Assembly (NCBI RefSeq): GCF_017948485.1
Contig: NZ_JAFFSX010000020.1
Location: 124,001-188,000 of the forward strand
Reading direction: 5' to 3'
Length of the DNA stretch: 64,000 bases
DNA from: Streptomyces sp. GESEQ-35
GTDB lineage: Bacteria; Actinomycetota; Actinomycetes; Streptomycetales; Streptomycetaceae
The translations under genes and the position numbers were made by a program. Positions 34,478-43,033 of this stretch are shown in pieces; the first letter of the stretch is position 1; each line of letters starts with the position of its first letter. The notes under the pieces are model-generated. The model was not told the origin of the DNA. It saw only the letters and a list, made by a program, of their open reading frames with translations, and made no database searches.

Positions 34478-35761
34478 TCAGCGCAGCCGGTCCTTGGCCT
34501 TGTAATACGCGCCGCCGAAGGGCAGGAACCAGGCGGTGCCGTTGTAGAAGGGGACGGGGACCTTGGGGAAGCCGAGGCCGCGCAGGGGGTTGGCCTCCGG
34601 CTTGCCGTCCATCATCTCGGCGACGGCCCGGCCCATGTAGGTGGCCATCTGGACGCCGTGGCCGCAGTAACCCATGGAGTAGTACAGGCCGTTGACATCG
34701 CCCGCGTGCGGGAGGCGGTCCCAGGAGAAGCCGACCGTGCCGCCCCAGACGTAGTCGATCCGGACGCCGTCCAGCTGAGGGAAGATCTGCGTCATCTCCC
34801 GCGTCAGGATGTCCCCGCTCTTGAGGTCGGATGCCGGGTTGGAGGGAGCGAAGCGGGCCCGGCCGCCGAAGGCCAGACGGTGGTCGGGAGTGAGGCGGAT
34901 GTAGTGGCCGATGTTCTTGGAGTCGACCACCAGACGGGCGTTGGGGATCAGCTGCCGTGCCCGCTCCTCCCCCAGCGGTTCGGTCACGACGATGAAGCTG
35001 CCGACGTTGATCAGCCGCTTGCGGAACCACGGCAACGCCTTGTCGGTGTAGGCGTCGGTGGCGGCCATGACCTGCTTGGCGCGGATGGTGCCGTGCAGGG
35101 TTTCGACCAGGAAGCCTCCATCCGGAAGCCGGGTCAGGCCGGTGGCCGCGTTGCGTTCGTGGATGCGTGCGCCCGCGCGCTCGGCGGCCTCGGCGAGGCC
35201 GTGGACATACTTGCCGACGTGCAGCCCGGCGCTGAGCGGATCGAGCAGGGCGCCGTGGTAGTGGTCCGAGCCCAGCTCCGACCTCAGCTCGTCGCGGGAG
35301 AGCAGGGTGGTCTCGTGGTCGAAGTGCTCGGCCAGCTCGCGCTGCTTGGCCCGCATGGCCTCGAAGTGCTGCGGCTTGTAGGCGACTCCGAGGCGACCGG
35401 AGCGGTTGAAGTCGCAGTCGATCTGCTCCTTGTGCGTCAACTCCTCGACGACGTCGACCGCTTCGCGGAAGGCGTCGTACAACTCCCGTGCGCGTTCCTG
35501 TCCGTAGCGCTTGCGGGCCTCGCCGACCGGGATGGTGATGCCCTGGGTGCACATGCTGCCGTTGCGTCCCGAGGCACCCGAGCCGACCTTGTCCTTCTCG
35601 ACGAGGACGACGCGGGCGCCCTTGCGGGCGGTGTGGTAGGCGGTGGACAGGCCGGTGATGCCGCCGCCGACGACCACGACGTCCGCTTCCTCGGGCAGGT
35701 CACGGCCGGAGCGGTCGGGCAGGGGCGGGGCGGTGTCCAGCCAGTACGGGATCTGCTTCAT
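34478..35761 (-). CDS. FAD-dependent amine oxidase (PuuB/DAO family)
   Basis: A 427-residue protein; ATG at 35761 (MKQIPYWLDTAP) with AGGAG eight bases upstream, in preference to the frame start at 35872. The FAD Rossmann motif VVVVGGGITGLSTAYHTARK (near 28-47) is followed by VEKDKVGSGASGRNGSM, the DAO-family FAD contact. The C-terminus has DYVWGGTVGFSWDRLPHAG and YYSMGYCGHGVQMATYMG, typical of gamma-glutamylputrescine oxidase-like enzymes. It likely oxidises a primary or secondary amine to an aldehyde or imine with release of hydrogen peroxide. It is the last gene of the twelve-gene catabolic run; the aldehyde dehydrogenase of the cluster would take its product. Substrate unknown. Confidence 0.83.
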   Translation of the reverse strand: MKQIPYWLDTAPPLPDRSGRDLPEEADVVVVGGGITGLSTAYHTARKGARVVLVEKDKVGSGASGRNGSMCTQGITIPVGEARKRYGQERARELYDAFREAVDVVEELTHKEQIDCDFNRSGRLGVAYKPQHFEAMRAKQRELAEHFDHETTLLSRDELRSELGSDHYHGALLDPLSAGLHVGKYVHGLAEAAERAGARIHERNAATGLTRLPDGGFLVETLHGTIRAKQVMAATDAYTDKALPWFRKRLINVGSFIVVTEPLGEERARQLIPNARLVVDSKNIGHYIRLTPDHRLAFGGRARFAPSNPASDLKSGDILTREMTQIFPQLDGVRIDYVWGGTVGFSWDRLPHAGDVNGLYYSMGYCGHGVQMATYMGRAVAEMMDGKPEANPLRGLGFPKVPVPFYNGTAWFLPFGGAYYKAKDRLR

Positions 35762-35775
35762 GACGGGGCTCCTGT

Positions 35776-36441
35776 TCAGCAACCGAGCAGTGCCGGCAGG
35801 CCCGACAGGTCGGGCAGTTCGTCGTACGGCTGGTGGTCGGCGCTGCCGGGGCGGCCGTAGCGGTTGATCCACACCCGGCGCTTCAGCCCGAGGTCACGGG
35901 TCGGGATGATGTCGTACTCCCAGCCCTGGGCGGTGTGGATGACCTGGGACGGATCGACGCCGATGGTCTTGTACGCGTGCTCGAAGGTCTGCCGGTCCGG
36001 CTTGTACGCACCCGCCTGCTCGGCGGTGATGACATGGTCGAACTCGACGCCGATGTTGGCGATGTTCTGCGCGATGAACCGGTCCTCGGTGTTCGAGATG
36101 ATCGCAATCTCGTAGCGGGACTTCAACGCCCGCAGCGCGTCCGGGACTTCGGGGAAGGGGCCGAAGGCGGGGACGGCCTCGACCAGGGCGTCGCCGTCCG
36201 ACTCGCGGTACTCCAGGCCGTGCAGACGCATCGCCGTCCTGAGGCTGGAGTGGAGGACCTCGTGATAAGGGCGGTAGGACTCCAGGACCGCCTGGAAGCG
36301 CATGACGCGGAAGTCGTCGAGGAACTCGTCGACGTCCAGGCCGTCCAGGTCCAGCCTGTCGGCGAGGACCTTCAGGGTGGTGGGGGTGAGCTGGAAGTCG
36401 ACCAGAGTGCCGTAGGCGTCGAAGGTGACGATCTCTCGCAT
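35776..36441 (-). CDS. HAD-superfamily hydrolase, haloacid dehalogenase type II-like
   Basis: A 221-residue protein, ATG at 36441. Motif I is FDAYGTLVDF (nucleophile D8, near the N-terminus), motif II SNTEDRF, motif III lysine in AGAYKPDRQTF, and motif IV GWEYDIIPTRDLGLKRRVW. The arrangement matches the L-2-haloacid dehalogenase branch, whose members also act as small-molecule phosphatases. It lies 14 bases upstream of the FAD oxidase gene and 25 bases after the aldo/keto reductase. In an amine-catabolic operon it may remove a phosphate or act in housekeeping clean-up; no specific substrate can be read from the sequence. Confidence 0.8.
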   Translation of the reverse strand: MREIVTFDAYGTLVDFQLTPTTLKVLADRLDLDGLDVDEFLDDFRVMRFQAVLESYRPYHEVLHSSLRTAMRLHGLEYRESDGDALVEAVPAFGPFPEVPDALRALKSRYEIAIISNTEDRFIAQNIANIGVEFDHVITAEQAGAYKPDRQTFEHAYKTIGVDPSQVIHTAQGWEYDIIPTRDLGLKRRVWINRYGRPGSADHQPYDELPDLSGLPALLGC

Positions 36442-36466
36442 GGGGATCAGCCTCGTTTCAGGGGGT

Positions 36467-37405
36467 TCAGACGATCTTCTCGCCGGGGGCGACGACGGCG
36501 TCGAGGGCGGTCAGGTCGGTGGCGTCGGGGATCCAGTCGGCCGCCGCAGCGTTCGCGGTGACTTGGTCGGGGGTCATGGCGCCGCAGATCACGGAACCCA
36601 CGGCGGGCAGAGCCGCGAGTCCGCCGACGGCCACCTGGAGCAGGCCCAGGCCGCGTTCCGCGCCGTACGCGGTCAGCGCCTCGACCCGGTCGAGGGCGGC
36701 GTCAGTGAGCCAGCCCTGCCGCCACGACAGCCGGCTGCCGGACGGAGGCGCTTCGCCGCGCCGGTACTTGCCGCTGAGCAGGCCGTTGGCCAGCGGGTAG
36801 TACGGCAGCAGGTCGACGCCATGGCGCAGACAGGCGGGGATCAGGTCCTGCTCCACGCCGCGATCGAGCAGGTGGTAGCGGGCCTGGGTGGACACGAAGG
36901 AGTCGGTGAGCCGGCCGGCCGGGAGGTTGGAGCAGCCGAGGTGCCGGATCTTGCCCTCGTCGACCAGCTCGCGCAGGGCGGCGACGGTCTCGTCCAGCGG
37001 GGTGACGCCGTCCGGCTCGTGGTACTGGTACAGGTCGATGCGGTCGGTGCCGAGCCGGCGCAGCGAGGCTTCGACCGCGTACCGGATGTAGGGGCGTGCG
37101 CCGCGCCGGCCGTACCGGGTCGCGTCCGGTCCCATCTCCATGCCGAACTTGGTGGCCAGGACGACCTGGTCACGGCGGCCCTTCAGCGCGGCGCCCAACA
37201 GCCGTTCGCCGTCGCCGCGTTCGCCGCCCCGGTCGCCGAACCCGCCGTACATGTCAGCCGTGTCGAAGAGGGTGATCCCGGCGTCCAGCGCGGCGTGGAC
37301 GACGGCTCTCGTGCCGTCCTCGTCGAGGCGGGAGCCGATGTTGTTGCCGCCGAGGCCGACCACCGAGACGGTCGGCCCGCGCTCGCCGAGCGTGCGGTAC
37401 CTCAT
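36467..37405 (-). CDS. Aldo/keto reductase
   Basis: A 312-residue TIM-barrel protein, ATG at 37405 overlapping the aldehyde dehydrogenase stop (ATGA). Motifs: VVGLGGNNIG, the catalytic Asp and Tyr in FDTADMYGGFGDRGGERG, lysine in VLATKFGMEM, and the DLYQYHEPDGVTPLDETVAA strand with the catalytic-type His. NADPH-binding residues lie in the ALPAVGSVICGAMTPDQVTA region. It probably reduces an aldehyde or keto intermediate of the pathway, as an overflow route beside the dehydrogenase. Confidence 0.85.
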   Translation of the reverse strand: MRYRTLGERGPTVSVVGLGGNNIGSRLDEDGTRAVVHAALDAGITLFDTADMYGGFGDRGGERGDGERLLGAALKGRRDQVVLATKFGMEMGPDATRYGRRGARPYIRYAVEASLRRLGTDRIDLYQYHEPDGVTPLDETVAALRELVDEGKIRHLGCSNLPAGRLTDSFVSTQARYHLLDRGVEQDLIPACLRHGVDLLPYYPLANGLLSGKYRRGEAPPSGSRLSWRQGWLTDAALDRVEALTAYGAERGLGLLQVAVGGLAALPAVGSVICGAMTPDQVTANAAAADWIPDATDLTALDAVVAPGEKIV

Positions 37406-38880
37406 GGCCTGTCCCCGAACCCGATGCAGACGTTCTTGGTCTGTGTGTAGCTCGCCAGCGCCTCCAGTCCCTTCTCCCGGCCCCAGCCGCTGTGCTTGTA
37501 GCCGCCGAAGGGGAGTTCGATACCGGTGCCGACGCCGGTGGCGTTGACGTAGACCTGGCCCGCGCGGATGCCCTCGGCCATGCGCAGGGCCTTGTCGATG
37601 TCGCGGGTCCAGACGTAGGAGGCCAAGCCGTACGGGGTGTCGTTGGCGATCGCGAGGGCTTCCTCGGCGTCGTCGAAGCCGATGACGGTGACGACCGGGC
37701 CGAAGATTTCCTCGCGGGCGCAACGGGCCTGGTTCGTCAGGCCGGTGAGGACGGTCGGCTCGATGTAGTAGCCGTCGGCGAGTTCGGGGTCGGCGGGGGC
37801 GCCGCCCCCCACGCGCACCTCGGCGCCCTCCTGCCGGGCCAGGTCCAAGTAGCCCTGGACGCGGTCGCGTTGGCGGGCGGCGACCAGCGGGCCGAGGTCG
37901 GGGTCGTCGAGGCCGGGGCCCAGCCTCAGCGAGGCGGCGTGCGCCACCAGCCTCTCGAGGAATTCCTCGGCGCCGCGCTGCAGCAGGATCCGGGTGCCGG
38001 CCGAGCAGGTCTGACCGGCGTTGCCGAAGGCGGATCCGGCGACGGCGCCCAGGGCCAGGTCGAAGTCGGCGTCGGCGAAGACCACGACCGGTGACTTGCC
38101 GCCCAGCTCCACGACCGCGGGGACCACGTTGGCCGCGGCGGCCTGGGCGACCTTGATGCCCGTCGGGACCGAGCCGGTGAAGGTGACCTGGTCGATGCCC
38201 GGGTGCCCGGCGAGGGCGGCTCCGGTCTCGCCGTCGCCGGGGACGACGTTGAGCACGCCGGGCGGCAGTCCGCACTCCAGGGCGATGCGGCCGATCTCCA
38301 GCGGGGTGAGCGGCGCTTCCGGGGAGGGCTTGAGTACGACCGTGCAGCCCGCCGCCAGTGCCGGGGCGGAGCCACGTGCGGTGTTCTGGAGCGGGTAGTT
38401 GAACGGGATGATCTGGCCGGAGACGCCGATCGGCTCCCGGACGGTGTAGTCGATCAGCCCCGGGCCCAGCGGGATCGTGCTGCCGCCGAGCTTGTCGGTG
38501 ACGCCCGCGTAGAACTCGAAGTAGCGGGCGGCGGCCTCCACGTCGGCCCTCGCCTGACTCAGCGGCTTGCCGACGTCCCGGCTCTCCAGCCGGGCCAGGC
38601 GTTCGCCGTCGGCGCGGATCGCCTGGGCGATGCGGTTCAGCAGCCGACCCCGGTCCGCACTGCGCATCCGTGCCCAGTCGGGAGCCGTGAAGGCCGCGCG
38701 GGCCGCGGCCACCGCCCGGTCCACATCTGCCGCGCCGGCCAGGGCCAGCTCGGTGATCGCCGTCCCGTTCGACGGGTCGAGGACGGTGAAGGTGCGGCCG
38801 TCGACGGCGGGAATCCGCTTGCCGTCGATCAACAGCTCGGTCGGCATCCCGGTCGGCAGCTCCGTCAGGAAGTCGGTCAC
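37402..38880 (-). CDS. Aldehyde dehydrogenase (NAD-dependent, PuuC/DoeC-like)
   Basis: A 492-residue protein. GTG at 38880 overlaps the upstream deacylase stop (GTGA); the open frame extends further but enters that gene. Catalytic residues: E in VVELGGKSPVVVFADAD (near 257) and the nucleophile C in GNAGQTCSAGTRILLQ (near 291). N169-type residue in IIPFNYPLQNTA and the cofactor motif FTGSVPTGIKVAQAAA are present, as is the C-terminal PFGGYKHSGWGREKG. It converts an aminoaldehyde to a carboxylate. Amine oxidases and a class III aminotransferase in the same operon can supply the aldehyde. Confidence 0.88.
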   Translation of the reverse strand: MTDFLTELPTGMPTELLIDGKRIPAVDGRTFTVLDPSNGTAITELALAGAADVDRAVAAARAAFTAPDWARMRSADRGRLLNRIAQAIRADGERLARLESRDVGKPLSQARADVEAAARYFEFYAGVTDKLGGSTIPLGPGLIDYTVREPIGVSGQIIPFNYPLQNTARGSAPALAAGCTVVLKPSPEAPLTPLEIGRIALECGLPPGVLNVVPGDGETGAALAGHPGIDQVTFTGSVPTGIKVAQAAAANVVPAVVELGGKSPVVVFADADFDLALGAVAGSAFGNAGQTCSAGTRILLQRGAEEFLERLVAHAASLRLGPGLDDPDLGPLVAARQRDRVQGYLDLARQEGAEVRVGGGAPADPELADGYYIEPTVLTGLTNQARCAREEIFGPVVTVIGFDDAEEALAIANDTPYGLASYVWTRDIDKALRMAEGIRAGQVYVNATGVGTGIELPFGGYKHSGWGREKGLEALASYTQTKNVCIGFGDRP

Positions 38881-39830
38881 GGCTGGATCTCCCCCTGTGC
38901 CTCGCCGAAGATGACGACCTCGTCGCCGGGGTGGACGGTACGGATCCTGCGCACCCACAGCACGATGCCGTCCTGCGGAGCCCGGACCTCTTCCAGCGTG
39001 TTGCCGTAGTGGTCGGTGATGTGGCCGATCAGGTCGCCCTCCTTGCAGTTCTCCCCCGGTTCGGCGTGCCCGACGAAGAAGCCTCCGGCGCCGGAGCGCG
39101 CGAAGGTGCCGGTGACCGCCGTGTACGTGTCGCGCAGCTCCGGCTCGCCGTCCGTCATGCCGAGTTGGCGCATGATGTTGCGCACCGAGCCGAGGTGCAG
39201 CTCGACCGTGGCTTCCCGGTAGGTGCCGCCGCCCGCCTCGATGGTGATCGCGGGCTTGCCCGCCGCGAGGGTGGGATGGCGTACCGTGCCGCCCCACTTG
39301 CCGCCCTTCCAGACCAGCTGGTGCCCGGCCGCCAGGCCGATGCCGGTGGCCAGGTCCTCGTAACCGCCCTGCACGATGACCAGCGGGGCGATCTCGCCGA
39401 AGGTGCCTCCGGTGTGCAGGTCCACGAGGGCGTCGATGGCGGGGACGACCTGCTCGACGAAGGTGGCGGCCAGGCGCAGGGAGTACGAGCCGTCCGCGTC
39501 GCCCGGGAAGATGCGGTTGAGGTTCAGGTGGTCGAGGCCGCTGGAGCGGGCGGCGGCCTCGAAGGCGGGGGTGTTCATGCAGGGGATGCCGACCAGGGTG
39601 CCGCGCAGCGTGGCCGGGTCGGTCTCGGCCAGGACGCGGCGGACGGCCTCCTGGCCGTCGTACTCGTCGCCGTGGACGCCCGCGTCGACGCAGAGCACCG
39701 GGCCGGGCTCGACGCCGTTGACGACGATCAGCGGTATGCCGAGCTGCACGCCGTACGTGCTGGTACCGACCGGGATGAGGCCCTGGGCGCGCTCGCCGGG
39801 GGCGACGGTCAGCGGACCGATGGAGTACAT
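38877..39830 (-). CDS. Aspartoacylase/succinylglutamate desuccinylase-family deacylase 2 (DoeB-like)
   Basis: A 317-residue zinc hydrolase. ATG at 39830 is favoured by GAAGGGAAC upstream; a GTG at 39854 would instead overlap the previous stop. Zinc ligands of the M14-like fold are visible: H and E in VCVDAGVHGDEYDGQEAVR, and the later H in DALVDLHTGGTFG; LNLNRIFPGDADGS marks the substrate loop and ITIEAGGGTYRE the catalytic Glu. The C-terminal beta domain ends VHPGDEVVIFGEAQG. The closest named relatives I recall are N-acetyl-diaminobutyrate deacetylases of ectoine catabolism. It should remove an acyl group from an N-acylated amine; a second such gene is at 45356. Confidence 0.82.
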   Translation of the reverse strand: MYSIGPLTVAPGERAQGLIPVGTSTYGVQLGIPLIVVNGVEPGPVLCVDAGVHGDEYDGQEAVRRVLAETDPATLRGTLVGIPCMNTPAFEAAARSSGLDHLNLNRIFPGDADGSYSLRLAATFVEQVVPAIDALVDLHTGGTFGEIAPLVIVQGGYEDLATGIGLAAGHQLVWKGGKWGGTVRHPTLAAGKPAITIEAGGGTYREATVELHLGSVRNIMRQLGMTDGEPELRDTYTAVTGTFARSGAGGFFVGHAEPGENCKEGDLIGHITDHYGNTLEEVRAPQDGIVLWVRRIRTVHPGDEVVIFGEAQGEIQP

Positions 39831-39850
39831 GCGGGGGTTCCCTTCGTGGA

Positions 39851-41242
39851 TCACAGGCGGGCGGACGCCTCGGCGAGGGTGTCCGCGATGATGTCGGCGA
39901 TACGGTCGAGGAGTGCGCGGTCGCTGATCAGCGGGGGCGCGATCTGGACCAGCGGGGCCGCACGGTTGTAGACGCGGGCGAGCAGGCCGGCCTCGCGCAG
40001 TCGACGCGGGATCAGGTCGGCGACGAGGGCGGCGCGGGCGGTGTCGCTGAAGCCGCCGTTCTCCTGGTCACCGACGAGTTCGCAGGCGTAGAAGAAGCCC
40101 GCGCCACGGACGTCACCGACGACCGGCAGGTCCGCGAGCGCCGCCATGCGTGTCGCAAGGTGGCCCTGGAGGGTGCGGACGTTGTCCAGGACCCGGTCCC
40201 GCTCCATGATCTCCAGGCTGCGCAGGGCGATGGCCGCGCTCAGCGGGTGCCCGGCGAAGGTGTAGCCGTGGTTGAGGACCGCGCCTGGCCGGTTGATGAC
40301 GTCGACGACGGGGCCGCTGACCAGCGTCGCGCCCATGGGGGCGTATCCGGCGGTGATGCCCTTGGCCACGGTGACGATGTCGGGGCGGGCACCGTAGCGG
40401 TCGCCGCCGAACCACTCCCCCAGCCGACCGAACGCGGTGATCACCTCGTCGGCGACCAGCAGGAAGCCGTACCGGTCGGCCAGCGCGCGCAGCCCCGGCC
40501 AGTACCCCTCCGGCGGGGTGATGCACCCGCCGCGGTTCTGCACCGGTTCGGCGATCAGCATGGCGACCGTCTCCGGGCCCTCGGCCAGGATCGCGGCCTC
40601 CAGCTCGGCGAGCAGGCGGGCCGTGAACACCTCGTCGTCGGCGTACTCGGGGGCGAGGCCGAAGCGGTTGGTGTCGGACACGAACCGGGTGTCGATCGCC
40701 GGGGGCCCGTACGGCTCCTTCAGACCGGGGTCGTCGGTGAACGACAGGGTGCCGATGGTCAGCCCGTGGTAGGCGCCGCGCCGGGCGATCGCCTTGGTGC
40801 GGCCCGGTTCGCCGCGCAGCCAGTGGTATCTGCGGGCGATCTTCCAGGCCGCCTCCACGGCTTCGGCGCCGCCGCCGGAGAAGAAGGTGTGCTCGATGTC
40901 GACGGGGGCGATCCGGGACAGCCGCTCGGCGAGTTCGATGGCTGCCGGGTGCGCGGAGGCGGACCACAGCGGGCTGAAGCACAGGTCGCGCAGCTGCCGT
41001 TCGGCCGCCTCGGCGAACTCGGCGGCGTAGGAGTAGCCGAGTTGGCAGCAGTACAGGCCGGACAGTCCGTCTATGTAGCGTCTGCCGTCGGTGTCTTCGA
41101 GGTACGGCCCGTCGCCGCGCTCCACGACGAACAGGTCCTCGCCGCCGGGGCCGAGCGAGCCGTTGGGGGTCATGTTCAGGAGCAGATGCCTGGTCGCGGT
41201 GGCGGCGACTCCGGCTGCCGGGGTGCGGGTGCTGGTGGTCAT
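39851..41242 (-). CDS. Class III PLP-dependent aminotransferase (DoeD/omega-transaminase-like)
   Basis: A 463-residue protein, ATG at 41242 overlapping the permease stop (ATGA). Fold type I motifs: GRRYIDGLSGLYCCQLGYSY at the N-terminus, FFSGGGAEAVEAAWKIAR for phosphate binding, RRGAYHGLTIGTLSFT, the cofactor Asp in LLVADEVITAFGRLGEWFG, and the Schiff-base Lys in VTVAKGITAGYAPMGATLVS (near 293). It probably transfers a terminal amino group of a diamine or omega-amino acid to pyruvate or 2-oxoglutarate, giving an aldehyde for the dehydrogenase two genes on. Confidence 0.88.
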   Translation of the reverse strand: MTTSTRTPAAGVAATATRHLLLNMTPNGSLGPGGEDLFVVERGDGPYLEDTDGRRYIDGLSGLYCCQLGYSYAAEFAEAAERQLRDLCFSPLWSASAHPAAIELAERLSRIAPVDIEHTFFSGGGAEAVEAAWKIARRYHWLRGEPGRTKAIARRGAYHGLTIGTLSFTDDPGLKEPYGPPAIDTRFVSDTNRFGLAPEYADDEVFTARLLAELEAAILAEGPETVAMLIAEPVQNRGGCITPPEGYWPGLRALADRYGFLLVADEVITAFGRLGEWFGGDRYGARPDIVTVAKGITAGYAPMGATLVSGPVVDVINRPGAVLNHGYTFAGHPLSAAIALRSLEIMERDRVLDNVRTLQGHLATRMAALADLPVVGDVRGAGFFYACELVGDQENGGFSDTARAALVADLIPRRLREAGLLARVYNRAAPLVQIAPPLISDRALLDRIADIIADTLAEASARL

Positions 41243-42114
41243 GGGGTTTCGCCTCCGGCGCTTCCGGTGGCGAGGCCGACTGCGGGCTCGGTCGGCAGCA
41301 GGCCGTCCTGTCTGCCGGAGCCGCCGAGCATGCGCACCACGCTGACCAGTGCGAGGGCCACCACGGCCACGGCGATGATCAGTGCGCTGACGGCGGTCAC
41401 CGACGGATCGACGTCGTACTGGAGGACGTTGAACATCTCGACCGGCAGGGTCACGGTGCCCACGGAGGACAGGAACTGCGAGACGAAGAACTCGTCGAAG
41501 CTGGTGATGAAGGAGAAGACCGCTGCGGCGACGACTCCGGGCATGGCCAGCGGGAAGGTGATGCGCCGGGCGACGGTGAGGCGGCCCGCGCCCATGCTGG
41601 CGGCGGCGTCCTCCAGCCGTTCGTCGATGCCCTTCAATGTGGCCATCAGGATCATCACGGCGATCGGCGAGGCGAGCACGGTGTGGCCGAGGGCGATGGC
41701 GATCGGGCTGCCGAGCATCGCGGCGGGTTCGAAGAGGAGGAACAGGCCCAGGGCGATGACGATCTGGGGGATGACCAGGGGTGCCAGCACCAGGCCGTAG
41801 ACCGCCGAGCGCAGCGGGAGTTCGCTGCGGACCAGGGCCGTCGCCGCGGTCATGCCCAGGATCAGGGAGAACACCGTGGTCAGCGCGGCGACCAGGGCGC
41901 TCAGGGAGAGCGCGGCCGGCCATTTGCTGCCGTCCGCGAACAGCTGCTGGTACCAGCCGAGCGTCCAGGAGTCCGGCGGGAAGGAGCCGAAGGCGTCCTT
42001 GCCGAAGGAGGTGACGACGATGACGGTGATCGGCAGGGCCAGGAACAACAGGATGAGCGTGGACAGAACCGTGAGGGTGATCCGGCCGGCCAGGGTGGAA
42101 CGGAGCTCGATCAT
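41239..42114 (-). CDS. ABC transporter permease (PotC-like)
   Basis: A 291-residue membrane protein, ATG at 42114 overlapping the upstream permease stop (ATGA). Six hydrophobic segments are predicted by eye. The cytoplasmic coupling loop carries EDAAASMGAGRLTVARRITF followed by PLAMPGV, the EAA motif that docks with the ATPase. It follows the pattern of spermidine/putrescine PotC permeases (VIVVTSFGKDAFGSFP, then SLSALVAAL). Together with the permease at 42111 it would form the heteromeric channel. Confidence 0.86.
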   Translation of the reverse strand: MIELRSTLAGRITLTVLSTLILLFLALPITVIVVTSFGKDAFGSFPPDSWTLGWYQQLFADGSKWPAALSLSALVAALTTVFSLILGMTAATALVRSELPLRSAVYGLVLAPLVIPQIVIALGLFLLFEPAAMLGSPIAIALGHTVLASPIAVMILMATLKGIDERLEDAAASMGAGRLTVARRITFPLAMPGVVAAAVFSFITSFDEFFVSQFLSSVGTVTLPVEMFNVLQYDVDPSVTAVSALIIAVAVVALALVSVVRMLGGSGRQDGLLPTEPAVGLATGSAGGETP

Positions 42115-43031
42115 GAGGCCGCACCCCGATTCCGGTAGGCCTCGCGCGCCGACTTCAGCAGCCTCAACAGCAGCAGTCCGGCGAAGGTGAGCAGCAGCAG
42201 GATGATGCCGAGGGCGGAGGCGCCGTTCCACTGGTTCTGCTTCATCACCTGCTCGTCGATGAGCGAGGCGACCATGGTCTGCTTCTCGCCGCCCATGAGT
42301 GCGGGGGTGAGGTAGTAGCCGAGGCAGAGGATGAAGCACAGGACGCCCGCGTTGACCAACCCGGGTGCCACCAGCGGCAGATAGACCCGCCGGAAGATCG
42401 TCACCCGCCCCGCGCCCATGCTGGCCGCCGCGGCGAGCAGCCGCCGGTCGATGCCGCGCATCACGGCGTACAGCAGAAGCACGGTGTACGGCAGCATGAC
42501 CGCCGTGGTGCCGATGACGACGCCGAGTTCGTTGTACAGCAACTGGTAGGGCGCGCCCGGGAAGTGAATGCTCGTCAGGGCGTTGTTCACCACGCCGTGT
42601 TCGCCGAGCAGGATGATCCAGCCGTAGGTGCGCACCAGGGCACTGACGAAGTGCGGGACGACGACCACCAGCATCACCAGGCCGGCCCACAAGGGCTTGA
42701 GGCGGGACACCGCGGCGGCCAGCAGGAAGCCGACGACGAGACTGAGCAGTGAGGTTTCGGCGGAGATGCGCAGGGTCGTGAGCAGGATCTCCAGGTTGGC
42801 GCCGCGGAATGCATCGGCGTACCAGTGGAGTGTCCAGCCGCCCGTCTCGCCCTTGAGGCTGAGGAGGAGGGTGCTGAAGATCGGGTAGACGAAGAGGATC
42901 AGCAGGTAGACGACGACGGGGGTGGCGTTGAGCAGCCCGAAGCGGGTGCGGCGGTCCGACAGCACGCGGCGCGGGCGGCGGCCGGGTGGGGCGGTGGGCG
43001 CTGGTTTCGGCGCGAGGGCGGTTGCGGTCAT
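42111..43031 (-). CDS. ABC transporter permease (PotB-like)
   Basis: A 306-residue membrane protein. ATG at 43031 is chosen, with GAGGGGG seven bases upstream; a GTG two codons earlier (43037) overlaps the ATPase stop. About six transmembrane segments, with the periplasmic FVYPIFSTLLLSLKGE after the first. The EAA coupling loop is LAAAASMGAGRVTIFRRVYL. WTLHWYADAFRG and SALVRTYGWIILLGEHG are typical of polyamine-type PotB permeases. It pairs with the next permease. Confidence 0.86.
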   Translation of the reverse strand: MTATALAPKPAPTAPPGRRPRRVLSDRRTRFGLLNATPVVVYLLILFVYPIFSTLLLSLKGETGGWTLHWYADAFRGANLEILLTTLRISAETSLLSLVVGFLLAAAVSRLKPLWAGLVMLVVVVPHFVSALVRTYGWIILLGEHGVVNNALTSIHFPGAPYQLLYNELGVVIGTTAVMLPYTVLLLYAVMRGIDRRLLAAAASMGAGRVTIFRRVYLPLVAPGLVNAGVLCFILCLGYYLTPALMGGEKQTMVASLIDEQVMKQNQWNGASALGIILLLLTFAGLLLLRLLKSAREAYRNRGAAS

Positions 43032-43033
43032 GG

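Noticed and set aside
34478..41242. Ectoine degradation operon
   Set aside because: DoeB-, DoeC- and DoeD-like genes are present but no ectoine hydrolase or ectoine-type regulator was seen, and polyamine-type transport fits better.
39851..42124. 757-codon frame suggesting a permease-aminotransferase fusion
   Set aside because: The N-terminal 300 codons are out-of-frame permease sequence; the aminotransferase starts at ATG 41242 within an ATGA overlap.
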